Shown piece by piece: positions 55,701-64,000 of a stretch of 64,000 bases of DNA (the first letter of the stretch is position 1; the number at the start of each line of letters is the position of its first letter). Source of the stretch: Renibacterium salmoninarum ATCC 33209 (GTDB lineage: Bacteria; Actinomycetota; Actinomycetes; Actinomycetales; Micrococcaceae). The position numbers were made by a program, and so were the translations under genes. A model generated the notes under the pieces. It did not search any database. It was not told the DNA's origin and saw only the letters and a list, made by a program, of their open reading frames with translations. The DNA lies in contig NC_010168.1 of assembly GCF_000018885.1 (NCBI RefSeq), positions 2,170,001 through 2,234,000 on the forward strand. Reading direction: 5' to 3'.

Positions 55701-57339
55701 TACTACCTTGCCCTTCGCTACTGTTTGCCTTGCCTGTGCCTTCCAACAACCCTCGCACGGCCCCAATAAAGGCATCACCGCGGTGGGCATAGGAAGTAAA
55801 CTGGTCGATGGAAGCAGCAGCCGGAGCCAAGAGCACCGTATCGCCGTCGGCGGCGATTCCAGCAGCTGCCTGCACGGCCCACGTCATCACAACGTCCCCC
55901 CAAGAGGTACGCAGTTCTGACTGGGTCCTGTGTGGGACAGCCACGGCCTGCTGAACCTTTCCAGTCTCGCTCGATTCCCGCTCGATCACCGGGACATTCG
56001 GTGCGTGTCGCTGCAACGCGGTACGTAACGCTGAGGTATCCGCACCAATCAGCACCACGGCCTTAATCCGATTTACGTGTTGCTGAATCAGGTCTGAATA
56101 ATCAACGCCCTTCGCATCACCACCGGCAATCCACACCACGGGATTGAAGGCGGAAAGCGACGCTGATGCCGCATGCGGATTCGTTGCTTTCGAGTCGTTA
56201 ACCCAGAGCACACCAGCGTTTTGCGCCACTGCTTGGATACGGTGCGCGCCGTTGTCGTAGGAGCGCAAACCTTCGCGAACCGCGGTTGGCTCAACGCCGT
56301 AGGCTCGGCTCAGTGCGGCGGCGGCAGCGGCATTTGCCACCAAATGCCGCGGGACTAGATCGCCAATATCTGAAATCTGCGCCAATTCCGCGGCTGAGTC
56401 TTTTCGCTCGGCAATAAATGCACGGTCAACCAGTAAACCTTCGACCACGCCAACCATGCTGATCGAGGGCATACCGGTACTGAAACCTACCGCGCGGCAA
56501 CCTTCAACGACGTCGGCCTCTTCGACCATCCGCTCGGTTTCGATTTGCTCGGCATTGAAAACGCAGGCTTTTTGCGTGTTGTGATACACCTTGGCCTTGT
56601 CTGCGGCGTAGGCGTCAAAGCTGCCATGCCAATCAACATGATCTTGCGCCAGGTTCAGACAAACGCTTGCCACTGGCGAGACGGACTCCGTCCAGTGCAG
56701 TTGAAAACTTGAAAGCTCGATTGCCAAAACTTCGTAGCCATTTGGGTCGCGGACGGCATCCAAAATCGGCGTGCCAATATTGCCCGCCGCAATCGCTTCC
56801 AATCCGGCCGCGCGCAAAATTGACTCGACTATCGTGGTCGTAGTGGTTTTTCCGTTGGTCCCGGTGATAGTAATCCAGTCCGCAGTTTTACGGCCTTGGC
56901 GACGTCGAACTCGCCAAGCAAGCTCGATGTCGCCCCAGATGGGGATGCCCGCAGCCGCAGCCTGCGTCAACACAGGGTGCGACGGCGGTAAGCCGGGTGA
57001 AGTCACCACTAGCTCGGCAGGTTGTCCATCAACTTCTGGTAATTTCCGCGAGCTTTCCACGCCCAGAATGACTTCGTGAACCCCTACGATTTTGAGCGTA
57101 TCTGCCGCCGATTGAGCCGCATCATCGTCTGAGGCGGCGACTACGACCACTGCAGCCCCCAGCTCAGCAAGGGTATCTGCAATGGAAAAACCAGTTTTAC
57201 CCAGGCCGGTCACCACAACGCGCAGCCCGGCCCAATCAGATTCCCACTCCGTTAAGGTCGCCAGACGAGAGGAGATGAGCGAACTTGAGTTATCTGATTG
57301 ATCGCGCGCAGGAGTGCTCACTGCTAAAATACCACCCAT
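55693..57339 (-). CDS. murD: UDP-N-acetylmuramoyl-L-alanine--D-glutamate ligase
   Basis: MurD adds D-glutamate. Seen are the Rossmann-like start ([19 protein letters not shown]), P-loop [33 protein letters not shown] and the C-terminal [12 protein letters not shown]. Length is 548, somewhat long, with a Ser-rich N-terminal tail. The start may be the ATG at 57339 or the GTG at 57321, which directly follows the mraY stop. Confidence 0.95.
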   Translation of the reverse strand: MGGILAVSTPARDQSDNSSSLISSRLATLTEWESDWAGLRVVVTGLGKTGFSIADTLAELGAAVVVVAASDDDAAQSAADTLKIVGVHEVILGVESSRKLPEVDGQPAELVVTSPGLPPSHPVLTQAAAAGIPIWGDIELAWRVRRRQGRKTADWITITGTNGKTTTTTIVESILRAAGLEAIAAGNIGTPILDAVRDPNGYEVLAIELSSFQLHWTESVSPVASVCLNLAQDHVDWHGSFDAYAADKAKVYHNTQKACVFNAEQIETERMVEEADVVEGCRAVGFSTGMPSISMVGVVEGLLVDRAFIAERKDSAAELAQISDIGDLVPRHLVANAAAAAALSRAYGVEPTAVREGLRSYDNGAHRIQAVAQNAGVLWVNDSKATNPHAASASLSAFNPVVWIAGGDAKGVDYSDLIQQHVNRIKAVVLIGADTSALRTALQRHAPNVPVIERESSETGKVQQAVAVPHRTQSELRTSWGDVVMTWAVQAAAGIAADGDTVLLAPAAASIDQFTSYAHRGDAFIGAVRGLLEGTGKANSSEGQGSNG

Positions 57340-58433
57340 TCGGCGTAAAACGCGCCTAGTCCGATTGCGACCAACAATCCACCCAAGATCCAGAATCGGA
57401 CCACGATGGTTACTTCAGCCCAGCCCTTGAGCTCAAAATGGTGCTGTAACGGTGCCATCTTGAAAAGACGTTTGCCACCGGTGAGCTTAAAGAAACCGAC
57501 CTGTAGTATCACCGACAAAGTAATCAGCACAAAGAGACCGCCAATAATAGCCAGCAGAATCTCGGTGCGCGAGAGAATTGCGAAGCCAGCAATTGCGCCG
57601 CCGATTGCGAGCGAGCCAGTGTCGCCCATGAAGATTTTGGCCGGTGAGGTATTCCACCAGAGGAAGCCGATCAAGGCGCCAAAAATAATTGCCGCGAGCA
57701 AGGCGAGGTCCAACGGGTCCCGAACTTCATAGCAGACCGTTGAGGACACAGCTCGCGGTGAACCACAGCTTTGGTTGGATTGCCAAATACCGATCAAGGT
57801 GTAGGCGCCAAAAACCATCACCGAGGCACCGGCCGCTAAGCCGTCCAAGCCGTCGGTGAGGTTTACGCCGTTTGTTGCGGCGGTGATGATCAGGTTAGCC
57901 CAGATAACAAAAAGCAGTACGCCTAGGCCAGCGCCAGCAAAGGCCAAATCCAGCCCGGGGATATCCCGCGCGAAGGAAATCTTCGTCGTCGCTGGGGTCC
58001 GGCCATTGTGGTCAGCAAAGTTGATCGCCAGCACCGCGAAAAGGATTCCGATGGCGGCCTGCAGAATGAGCTTCGCCTTAGCGTTGAGCCCGAGCGAGCG
58101 TTGTTTTGAAATCTTGATGAAATCATCCAGGAACCCGACTAGCCCCATTCCCGCCATCAGCAGGAGCAAGAGCCACCCAGAGACCGAGGGGCCAGGCGCC
58201 TTCGGGTTAATCCACCAACTGATCAAGTGGGTGAGCAAATAAGCCAGGATCACCGTGCCAATTACTACCGCGCCACCCATAGTTGGCGTGCCACGTTTGG
58301 TGTGGTGCGACGTCGGTCCATCATCACGAATGAACTGCCCATAGCCCTTGCGGATCAGCAGTCGGATGAAAAGCTGGGTGCCAATCATGACCAGAGCGAG
58401 GCTGATTCCAGCACCCATAAGTAAAGGGATCAT
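57324..58433 (-). CDS. mraY: Phospho-N-acetylmuramoyl-pentapeptide-transferase
   Basis: MraY links the pentapeptide precursor to undecaprenyl phosphate to form lipid I. Ten helices and the motifs [16 protein letters not shown], the catalytic aspartate region [12 protein letters not shown] and [12 protein letters not shown], and [13 protein letters not shown] are present. Length 369 is normal. It is 6 bases after murF. Confidence 0.96.
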   Translation of the reverse strand: MIPLLMGAGISLALVMIGTQLFIRLLIRKGYGQFIRDDGPTSHHTKRGTPTMGGAVVIGTVILAYLLTHLISWWINPKAPGPSVSGWLLLLLMAGMGLVGFLDDFIKISKQRSLGLNAKAKLILQAAIGILFAVLAINFADHNGRTPATTKISFARDIPGLDLAFAGAGLGVLLFVIWANLIITAATNGVNLTDGLDGLAAGASVMVFGAYTLIGIWQSNQSCGSPRAVSSTVCYEVRDPLDLALLAAIIFGALIGFLWWNTSPAKIFMGDTGSLAIGGAIAGFAILSRTEILLAIIGGLFVLITLSVILQVGFFKLTGGKRLFKMAPLQHHFELKGWAEVTIVVRFWILGGLLVAIGLGAFYAEWVVF

Positions 58434-58439
58434 CGTCGC

Positions 58440-59987
58440 TCAGTCCTCCCCGCGGATCTCGGTTGAGACAACTGAAATGTCGTCTTTCGTGGATGTCACC
58501 GTGTGGTGCTCAGAGTCCTGCGTTTCGCCTAATGCTATCCGATCACCCAGTAAACGAAGCTCAGCGTCATGGCCCGATTTGAACAGAACAATATCCCCCG
58601 GTTTCAATTCTTCTTGCAACAAAGCGTAGGCAGAGTCGAGGTCTGGCACGTGTACCGACTCCTCGCCCCAAGAACCTTCATTGATCGCGCCAATGTGCAA
58701 TGCACGTGCCTCGGCACCAATAACCAGCAACCGCGAAATATTCAGCCGGACCACTACTTGGCCTAGCGCGTTGTGCTCGCGAATCGATTCCGCACCCAGT
58801 TGGAACATTGGGCCCAGCACTGCCCAAGTTCGGCGTTGCGGGAGGATCTTGCCGTTCTCATCGGCCCCGCCACGGCCCAGCTCAGCTAGTACCCGCAGCG
58901 CCGCGCGCATCGAATCAGGATTTGCGTTGTAGGCATCATTGATCACGGTCACACCGTCGGCACGCTCACTGCGTTCCATCCGCCAGCGGCTTTTAGGCCC
59001 TTGTCCGTCAAGGCCGCGAGCGATAGTTTCGCCATCTGCGCCGGCAGCCCATGCGGCTGCGGCAGCGGCGAGCAAATTATTTACGTGGTGTATTCCGATC
59101 AATCCAGATCTGATCGGCCAGCTGCTGCCGTCGGGGAAGCGCAAATCGAAGGATGGCGTTGCATTCGAGCCAACCTGCACATTGCCAGCCAGTACCGAAG
59201 TCTGGCCTTCCGGAATCCGCAGACCCTCTTCACCGAACCACAAAACTGGCGCGACCGTTCTACTGGCCATTGCTGAAACCCGACCATCGCCCAGGTTAAG
59301 AACTGCAGTACCGGTAGGGCTGAGAGCTTCAACCAGCTCGCCCTTGGCTTGGGCAATATTTTCGACGCCGCCAAATTCACCAGCGTGTGCCGAACCGATG
59401 CCAAGTACGACGCCGATGTCCGGCTTTACTAAGCCGGCCAAGTACTCAATATGGCCAATACGGGTTGCGCCCATCTCAATCACCAGGAAGCGCGTCGTGA
59501 GATCGGCTTGAAAAACCGTTAACGGCACGCCGACCTCGCCGTTATACGAGCCTATTGGCGCTACGGTCGGCCCAAGCTGACGGAGAATGCCCGCAAGTAG
59601 ATCTTTAGTGGTCGTCTTACCAGCAGAACCAGTGATGCCCAGCACGGTGACTTCGCCATTGGCACGAATCAGTTGCACCACTTCGGCGGCAATATCGCCC
59701 ATCGCCTGCACTGCATCCGCGACGATGATCGCGGGAAAAGGCTGGCCTTGAGCGTCAGCTATCTCGCGTTCAGCAATGATCAGAATTGCGCCGGCTTCGA
59801 TTGCTGCCTCAATGAAGGTATGGCCATCACTGTGCTCGCCAGGTTTGGCGACATAAACCGACCCCGGTTGCACCTCACGTGAGTCAGTACAAATCTGAGC
59901 GACGTTGATGCGCAACTCATCGGCGACGGTGCGGCTCAGCCGTCCGCTAGTTAAGGCGGCGATGCGCGGCGCGGTAAGTTCAATCAT
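58440..59987 (-). CDS. murF: UDP-MurNAc-tripeptide D-alanyl-D-alanine ligase
   Basis: MurF adds D-Ala-D-Ala to complete the pentapeptide. The P-loop GITGSAGKTTTKDLLAG, the HAGEFGGVENIAQAKGEL region and VINDAYNANPDSMRAAL are typical. Length 515 is a little longer than E. coli MurF, as usual in Micrococcales. It is 6 bases from murE. Confidence 0.95.
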   Translation of the reverse strand: MIELTAPRIAALTSGRLSRTVADELRINVAQICTDSREVQPGSVYVAKPGEHSDGHTFIEAAIEAGAILIIAEREIADAQGQPFPAIIVADAVQAMGDIAAEVVQLIRANGEVTVLGITGSAGKTTTKDLLAGILRQLGPTVAPIGSYNGEVGVPLTVFQADLTTRFLVIEMGATRIGHIEYLAGLVKPDIGVVLGIGSAHAGEFGGVENIAQAKGELVEALSPTGTAVLNLGDGRVSAMASRTVAPVLWFGEEGLRIPEGQTSVLAGNVQVGSNATPSFDLRFPDGSSWPIRSGLIGIHHVNNLLAAAAAAWAAGADGETIARGLDGQGPKSRWRMERSERADGVTVINDAYNANPDSMRAALRVLAELGRGGADENGKILPQRRTWAVLGPMFQLGAESIREHNALGQVVVRLNISRLLVIGAEARALHIGAINEGSWGEESVHVPDLDSAYALLQEELKPGDIVLFKSGHDAELRLLGDRIALGETQDSEHHTVTSTKDDISVVSTEIRGED

Positions 59988-59993
59988 CTCGGT

Positions 59994-61619
59994 TTAGGAC
60001 TCTATCTCGGGAACTGGCACAGCTGTGAATCCATACCGAACTAACGCTCGACGCAATTCGTCCCGATCGTCAAGCGCAATATTGACCCCTTGGACTTCTT
60101 GCCAGTTCTCGTGACCACGTCCAGCAATCAAAATCGCATCGTCTTTTCCAGCCAGTGCTACTGCCCGATCTATCGCGGCAGCACGCGGTGCCACCAGCTC
60201 AAGCACAGTGTCCAATTGGCCAGCTTTAACTGCCTTCGCAGCGCCGTCGAAAACCTGGTCACGTATCTGCTCTGGATCCTCGTCATGCGGGTCATCGTCC
60301 GTGATTATTACCACATCAGATCCACGTGCCGCCAAGGCACCCATGATCGGGCGTTTGGTCTGATCCCGTTGACCAGTGGCACCAAAAACCGTGATCAAAC
60401 GACCCCGAGTTTCATTATTATTTGGCCGAACTGCATCCATAGCGCGTTGTAACGCATCTGGATTATGTGCGAAGTCCACTACCGCAACCGGCTCTTGGCT
60501 AATCAGCTGCATTCGGCCAGGCACATTGATACTCAGCGGATCGTGTTCATCAAGAGCCCGTTGCAGCGCCCCGGTATCAACCCCAGAGGCATAGACCATC
60601 AAAACGGCCAATGCCGAATTAGCAATATTGAATTCGCCAGGCAGGCTAGTCGTAAATTTGAAAGAACGCTCGGCGCCATCTGCCTCAAAGCCATGCAGTT
60701 CGATTCGCCAACCTAAGCCAAGGGGCTCAGATTTCAGCACGCGCCAGTCCGAAGGGTCCTCGAGCGGGGTTTCAGTCGGTTGAATTTGTAATCTCAGTAC
60801 CGGTACGTCAGCCCTAGCCGCAATCTGGCGCCCCCACTGATCGTCTACCGTCACCACAGCACGTTTGCTGCGTCGAGAACTAAAAAGCTCGGCTTTTGTC
60901 GCAGCGTATTCTGCCATGGTGCCGTGTAGATCCAAATGGTCTTGCGTCAGGTTGGTGAAACCGGCCACGTCAAAAACCAAGCCGTCCACTCGGCCATAGG
61001 CCAAAGCGTGCGAGGAAACCTCCATCACCACGGATCCAAGATTCTTTTCCGCCATCAATGCCACCAGCGCGTGTACATCTGTCGCCTCTGGCGTAGTCAG
61101 CGTGGAAGGGATGACCGTCTCCCCCGCGAGCATTTCTATCGTGCCAATCAGCCCGCTGCTGCGCTCTAGCGCCGCCAGAATAGAACGGATGAGATAACTC
61201 GTTGTGGTTTTGCCATTCGTGCCGGTCAAGCCGAAAAGGTCCAGATGCGGACGTTGGTAGATTTTCGCGGCAAGCGGTCCGGCTAGCGCCCGCGGCTCGG
61301 CAACGCCTAATACCGGAACGTGTTGCGGAACCTCGGCGGAGGCGATTTGCGCACCGGCCCGATCAGTCAGGATCGCAACGGCTCCCGCTGCCACCGCCGA
61401 AGCAGCAAACTTAGCGCCATGCACCCGGTCACCGGGGAGCGCTAAATAGAGATCGCCGGGCAAGATTGTTCGGGAATCAAGGCTAATTCCAGTCACTTGT
61501 AGCTTCGAGTCCAATTCGATCCCACAGAATCTAGCCAACTCGGTCAAAGGCACCGGAACGACATTGCTCGGCCGCTGCGCTGAGGGCGAGTCATGAGAGG
61601 GCGATTGGCTTGCGGTCAC
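59994..61619 (-). CDS. murE: UDP-MurNAc-L-Ala-D-Glu ligase MurE, probably lysine-adding
   Basis: MurE adds the third amino acid. The P-loop [14 protein letters not shown] and the Mur-ligase centre are present. The amino-acid selecting region reads TDDDPHDEDPEQIRDQ rather than the DNPR motif of diaminopimelate-adding enzymes. This matches the lysine-type peptidoglycan of Arthrobacter and Renibacterium. Specificity is inferred. Length 541 is normal. Confidence 0.95.
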   Translation of the reverse strand: MTASQSPSHDSPSAQRPSNVVPVPLTELARFCGIELDSKLQVTGISLDSRTILPGDLYLALPGDRVHGAKFAASAVAAGAVAILTDRAGAQIASAEVPQHVPVLGVAEPRALAGPLAAKIYQRPHLDLFGLTGTNGKTTTSYLIRSILAALERSSGLIGTIEMLAGETVIPSTLTTPEATDVHALVALMAEKNLGSVVMEVSSHALAYGRVDGLVFDVAGFTNLTQDHLDLHGTMAEYAATKAELFSSRRSKRAVVTVDDQWGRQIAARADVPVLRLQIQPTETPLEDPSDWRVLKSEPLGLGWRIELHGFEADGAERSFKFTTSLPGEFNIANSALAVLMVYASGVDTGALQRALDEHDPLSINVPGRMQLISQEPVAVVDFAHNPDALQRAMDAVRPNNNETRGRLITVFGATGQRDQTKRPIMGALAARGSDVVIITDDDPHDEDPEQIRDQVFDGAAKAVKAGQLDTVLELVAPRAAAIDRAVALAGKDDAILIAGRGHENWQEVQGVNIALDDRDELRRALVRYGFTAVPVPEIES

Positions 61620-61649
61620 GCTGTAATTTCCTCAACTTCGATTGGTCTG

Positions 61650-63458
61650 TCACCAGGTCTGCGGGAGCTTCACCGGTGGGGTGTTCGACGGCGGCACTGA
61701 GTAATCCTGCAGAACCTGAGCCATCACCGAGTTGAATACTGGCCCCTGGGTAATGCCATAGATATTACCCTGCGGATGCTGAACAGTAACTAAAACCACG
61801 TATTCGGGGTTTTCCATCGGCGCCATTCCGGCGAAGGAAGCGGTGAAGCCACTGAAACCGTCTGCCCCGGGAGATTCGGCAGTACCTGTCTTGCCGCCAA
61901 TCCGGTAGCCCGGGACGTCAAGCTTGTTATAAGCGTACTGCGTGGCAACACCTTCCAGCATGTTTCGCACTTGCTGTGCGGTGTCTGGCGAGATCACCTG
62001 GGTAGCCGGCGCGCCCGGCATTTTGTGTTCGGTACCATCTGCGTCGATCACTGAGTCCACGAGCCTAGGCTCCAACCGGACGCCATTATTGGCAATGGTT
62101 TGGTAGATCATCGCGGTCTGCAACGGCGTTTGTGATACACCTTGGCCAAAGAGCACCGTGTACTGCTGCCGAACATCCCATTTATCCGGCGGAGCCAAAA
62201 TGCCGCTGTTTTCACCAGGCAACGGAATTCCGGTTGCCTGGCCAATGCCAAACTTTGTCAGATAGTCAAAACGTTGCTGCTTGGTCAGTTGCGAGCCAAC
62301 CATCACAGTGCCGGTATTGAGCGATTCGCCAATGACCCCAGCGAAAGTCTTATTGATAGTGCCGTGCTCTTCTGCATCCGCAATCCGTTGACCATCGATC
62401 AGCAGAGTGGGCGGCAGCGTCAACTTGGTCTCGGGTGTGACCTTACCTTCTTGAATCGCCGCAGATGCGGTCACTGACTTTTCCGTTGAACCCGGTTCAA
62501 TGGCGTTGGTGACCGCCCGAGAATCACGAGATTCAGGCGGCGTAGCACCAGGATTATTCGGGTCAACCGTGGTGTCCTCAGCCAGCGCAATAATATTGCC
62601 GGTCTTGACCTGAACCACGACGATATTTCCCCAGGCCGCTTTGAGATTCTTCACCTGGTTAGAAATTGCCTGCTGCGCAAAATATTGAATGTCAGAGTTG
62701 ATAGTCAGTTTGACGGTTTTGCCATCGACAGCGGGCTTGATTTGTGCTGGCGCATTCGGAATTGCGATGCCATCCCGGCCACGCTGATAGGTGCGGGATC
62801 CGGGCTGACCTTGGAGTTTTTGGTCGTAAGTAAGCTCGATGCCGCCACCGGGGCCATTCGCACCCGTGAATCCGACAACGTTTCCGCCCACCTGACCCAT
62901 CGGATAGACACGCTGCTCAAGGGCTTGCGAGGCAACGCCAGGGACCCTGAGAGCGGAAACTTTAGCTTCCACCTCGGGTGTAACAGCCTTAGCCAGTACC
63001 GAGTATTTGGAGGTTCCAGTGGCTAGTTTCCGGACGTCGTCAACCTTCATGCCCAAAGCAGTTGCCAGTTCTTGGAGCGCCTGGTCGCGGCTGATTGTCT
63101 CGGTCTCGCCCTTGTCTTTGTTGTACCGCTTATAGCCCTTTTCCGAGATCGCCACGTTGTTAACCTGATCCACCACAATGTCGTAACGCACTACGGATTG
63201 CGCCAAGATCTTGCCATTGGAGTCAACAATCTCACCGCGATTCGCGGCGAGAACCTGCGTTTGCGTCAATTGGCTTGTCGCGGCTTCGGCGTAATTACCA
63301 AGGTCTAGCCCTTGAACCAGAACCAGCTTTCCAGAGATCAACAGCAACAATGCGAGCACAAAGCCCAAGCCAAAGCGCAATCGTCGTCGGGCTTTGAGCG
63401 ACATTTTCGCCTGGGTCGTTTTGTTCGGCCGGTTGGGGCTGTTCAGCTGTCCTGCCAC
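61650..63458 (-). CDS. ftsI: Septal penicillin-binding protein FtsI (PBP3 type)
   Basis: This is the transpeptidase that cross-links septal peptidoglycan. One N-terminal helix (FGLGFVLALLLLISGKLVLV) is followed by the dimerisation domain. The transpeptidase motifs are STEK (Ser about residue 324, in EPGSTEK), SLN (about 380) and KTGT (about 522). The 602 residues are normal for actinobacteria. It is encoded 35 bases after the ftsL-like gene. Confidence 0.95.
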   Translation of the reverse strand: MAGQLNSPNRPNKTTQAKMSLKARRRLRFGLGFVLALLLLISGKLVLVQGLDLGNYAEAATSQLTQTQVLAANRGEIVDSNGKILAQSVVRYDIVVDQVNNVAISEKGYKRYNKDKGETETISRDQALQELATALGMKVDDVRKLATGTSKYSVLAKAVTPEVEAKVSALRVPGVASQALEQRVYPMGQVGGNVVGFTGANGPGGGIELTYDQKLQGQPGSRTYQRGRDGIAIPNAPAQIKPAVDGKTVKLTINSDIQYFAQQAISNQVKNLKAAWGNIVVVQVKTGNIIALAEDTTVDPNNPGATPPESRDSRAVTNAIEPGSTEKSVTASAAIQEGKVTPETKLTLPPTLLIDGQRIADAEEHGTINKTFAGVIGESLNTGTVMVGSQLTKQQRFDYLTKFGIGQATGIPLPGENSGILAPPDKWDVRQQYTVLFGQGVSQTPLQTAMIYQTIANNGVRLEPRLVDSVIDADGTEHKMPGAPATQVISPDTAQQVRNMLEGVATQYAYNKLDVPGYRIGGKTGTAESPGADGFSGFTASFAGMAPMENPEYVVLVTVQHPQGNIYGITQGPVFNSVMAQVLQDYSVPPSNTPPVKLPQTW

Positions 63459-63493
63459 GGAAAGACCTCGTTACGTTTCACATCGTTTATCGG

Positions 63494-64000
63494 TTATTTC
63501 TGGGGAGCTTTTTGTTCCGGCGGTGGGACGGTGCCACCATGCAAATCTACGGGCGGCACTGCCGGTACCACGGGAGGCGCGACCGTTTGTTGACCAGTTG
63601 TTGCTGTTCCCGAAGTTGACGTACCAGCTGCTGCATCGGCAGGTTTCGTGCTGCCTGGCAAAGCTGGCGCGGCAAGAACTGGAGAGGTGGCGTCGGGCTT
63701 CGTTGCTGGTTTAGGATTTCCAGCGACTGTTCCTGCCTCTACATTGATCTGCCCCGTCGACGTCGAATTGATCATGCCCAATTCTTGCGCCTTCGAGACC
63801 AAATTCTGCGGAGCTTGGAAGTTTTGTACCTTCTGTGTCAGATCCTGATTTACCTTGTTCAGGTTGCTTTGCTCTGTTTTGAGCTGAACAAGTTCGTACT
63901 GGCTCGAAGAGACTGAGATGTTCAGCACAAGAACTGTCGCTAACGCGCCAACAAGTGCCAAGAAGCAAAATACGGCGAAGGGCGAACGACGCCGGGCTAT
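63494..64000 (-). CDS. ftsL: FtsL-like division protein, 5' end outside window
   Basis: The frame is open to the window edge. It shows a transmembrane helix (PFAVFCFLALVGALATVLVL) then a coiled coil (LVQLKTEQSNLNKVNQDLTQ) and the ELGMI motif, the FtsL layout. A long Ala/Pro/Thr/Ser-rich tail of about 90 residues follows, typical of Micrococcales. It should bind FtsQ and FtsI at the septum. The start lies upstream, before 64000 on this strand. Confidence 0.85.
   Translation of the reverse strand: MARRRSPFAVFCFLALVGALATVLVLNISVSSSQYELVQLKTEQSNLNKVNQDLTQKVQNFQAPQNLVSKAQELGMINSTSTGQINVEAGTVAGNPKPATKPDATSPVLAAPALPGSTKPADAAAGTSTSGTATTGQQTVAPPVVPAVPPVDLHGGTVPPPEQKAPQK

Noticed and set aside
1..64000. 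Prophage, CRISPR-Cas, restriction system, tRNA or rRNA genes
   Set aside because: Looked for on both strands. No integrase other than the IS, no Cas or methylase motif, no regular repeat array and no tRNA-like cloverleaf was recognised.

Overview
The window looks like chromosome of a moderate-GC actinobacterium of the Micrococcaceae (Arthrobacter group). Evidence is the complete actinobacterial division and cell-wall cluster including sepF, YggT and wag31, the lipB-lipA-DUF4191-RDD-glnA order, the glnA/glnE/glnA2 set, polyphosphate glucokinase, and a MurE acceptor motif of the lysine-adding type. Two near-identical 1346-bp IS3-family elements and an unusual number of freshly broken genes point to Renibacterium salmoninarum, a reduced, IS-rich fish pathogen. 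The species name is inference from memory of its IS content and gene decay, not a database result.

Layout. 1-13 kb: a truncated M14 carboxypeptidase, a small membrane protein, OsmC and AhpD-like redox proteins, a full-length tricorn-type protease, a TIGR01777 epimerase, a protein kinase with a late in-frame stop, the lipoate genes lipB-lipA, a DUF4191 protein, and a malic enzyme frameshifted near its start. 13-28 kb is a nitrogen region: RDD protein, glnA with a well-formed GlnR box, a glutamine-type ABC transporter (fused binding protein/permease gene broken), glnE and glnA2. IS copy 1, a small HTH protein with palindromic operators, and an ECF42-type sigma factor with two YCII/DGPF proteins (one broken) lie inside it. 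28-45 kb: panB, a lipoprotein, IS copy 2 with gene fragments on both sides, a broken secreted protein, a small kinase, a broken methionine aminopeptidase, ppgK, a short-chain dehydrogenase, a lipoprotein, a secreted S15-family hydrolase, nrdR with paired NrdR boxes, hisD, dnaE and a doubly broken PH-like membrane protein.

44.7-64 kb is an ordinary, intact cluster read on the minus strand: ftsL-ftsI-murE-murF-mraY-murD-ftsW-murG-murC-ftsQ-ftsZ-pgeF-YggS-sepF-YggT-wag31-lspA-rluD. Most of its genes overlap or nearly touch, so they are probably co-transcribed. They build lipid II (MurE, MurF, MraY, MurD, MurG, MurC), polymerise and cross-link it at the septum (FtsW, FtsI) and place the divisome (FtsZ, SepF, FtsQ, FtsL, Wag31).

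No rRNA, tRNA or CRISPR array was recognised. The main biological signals are the regulatory sites (GlnR box, NrdR box pair, candidate ECF42 promoter, HTH operators), the IS structure, and about nine genes each broken by one or two small lesions, all to the left of the division cluster.
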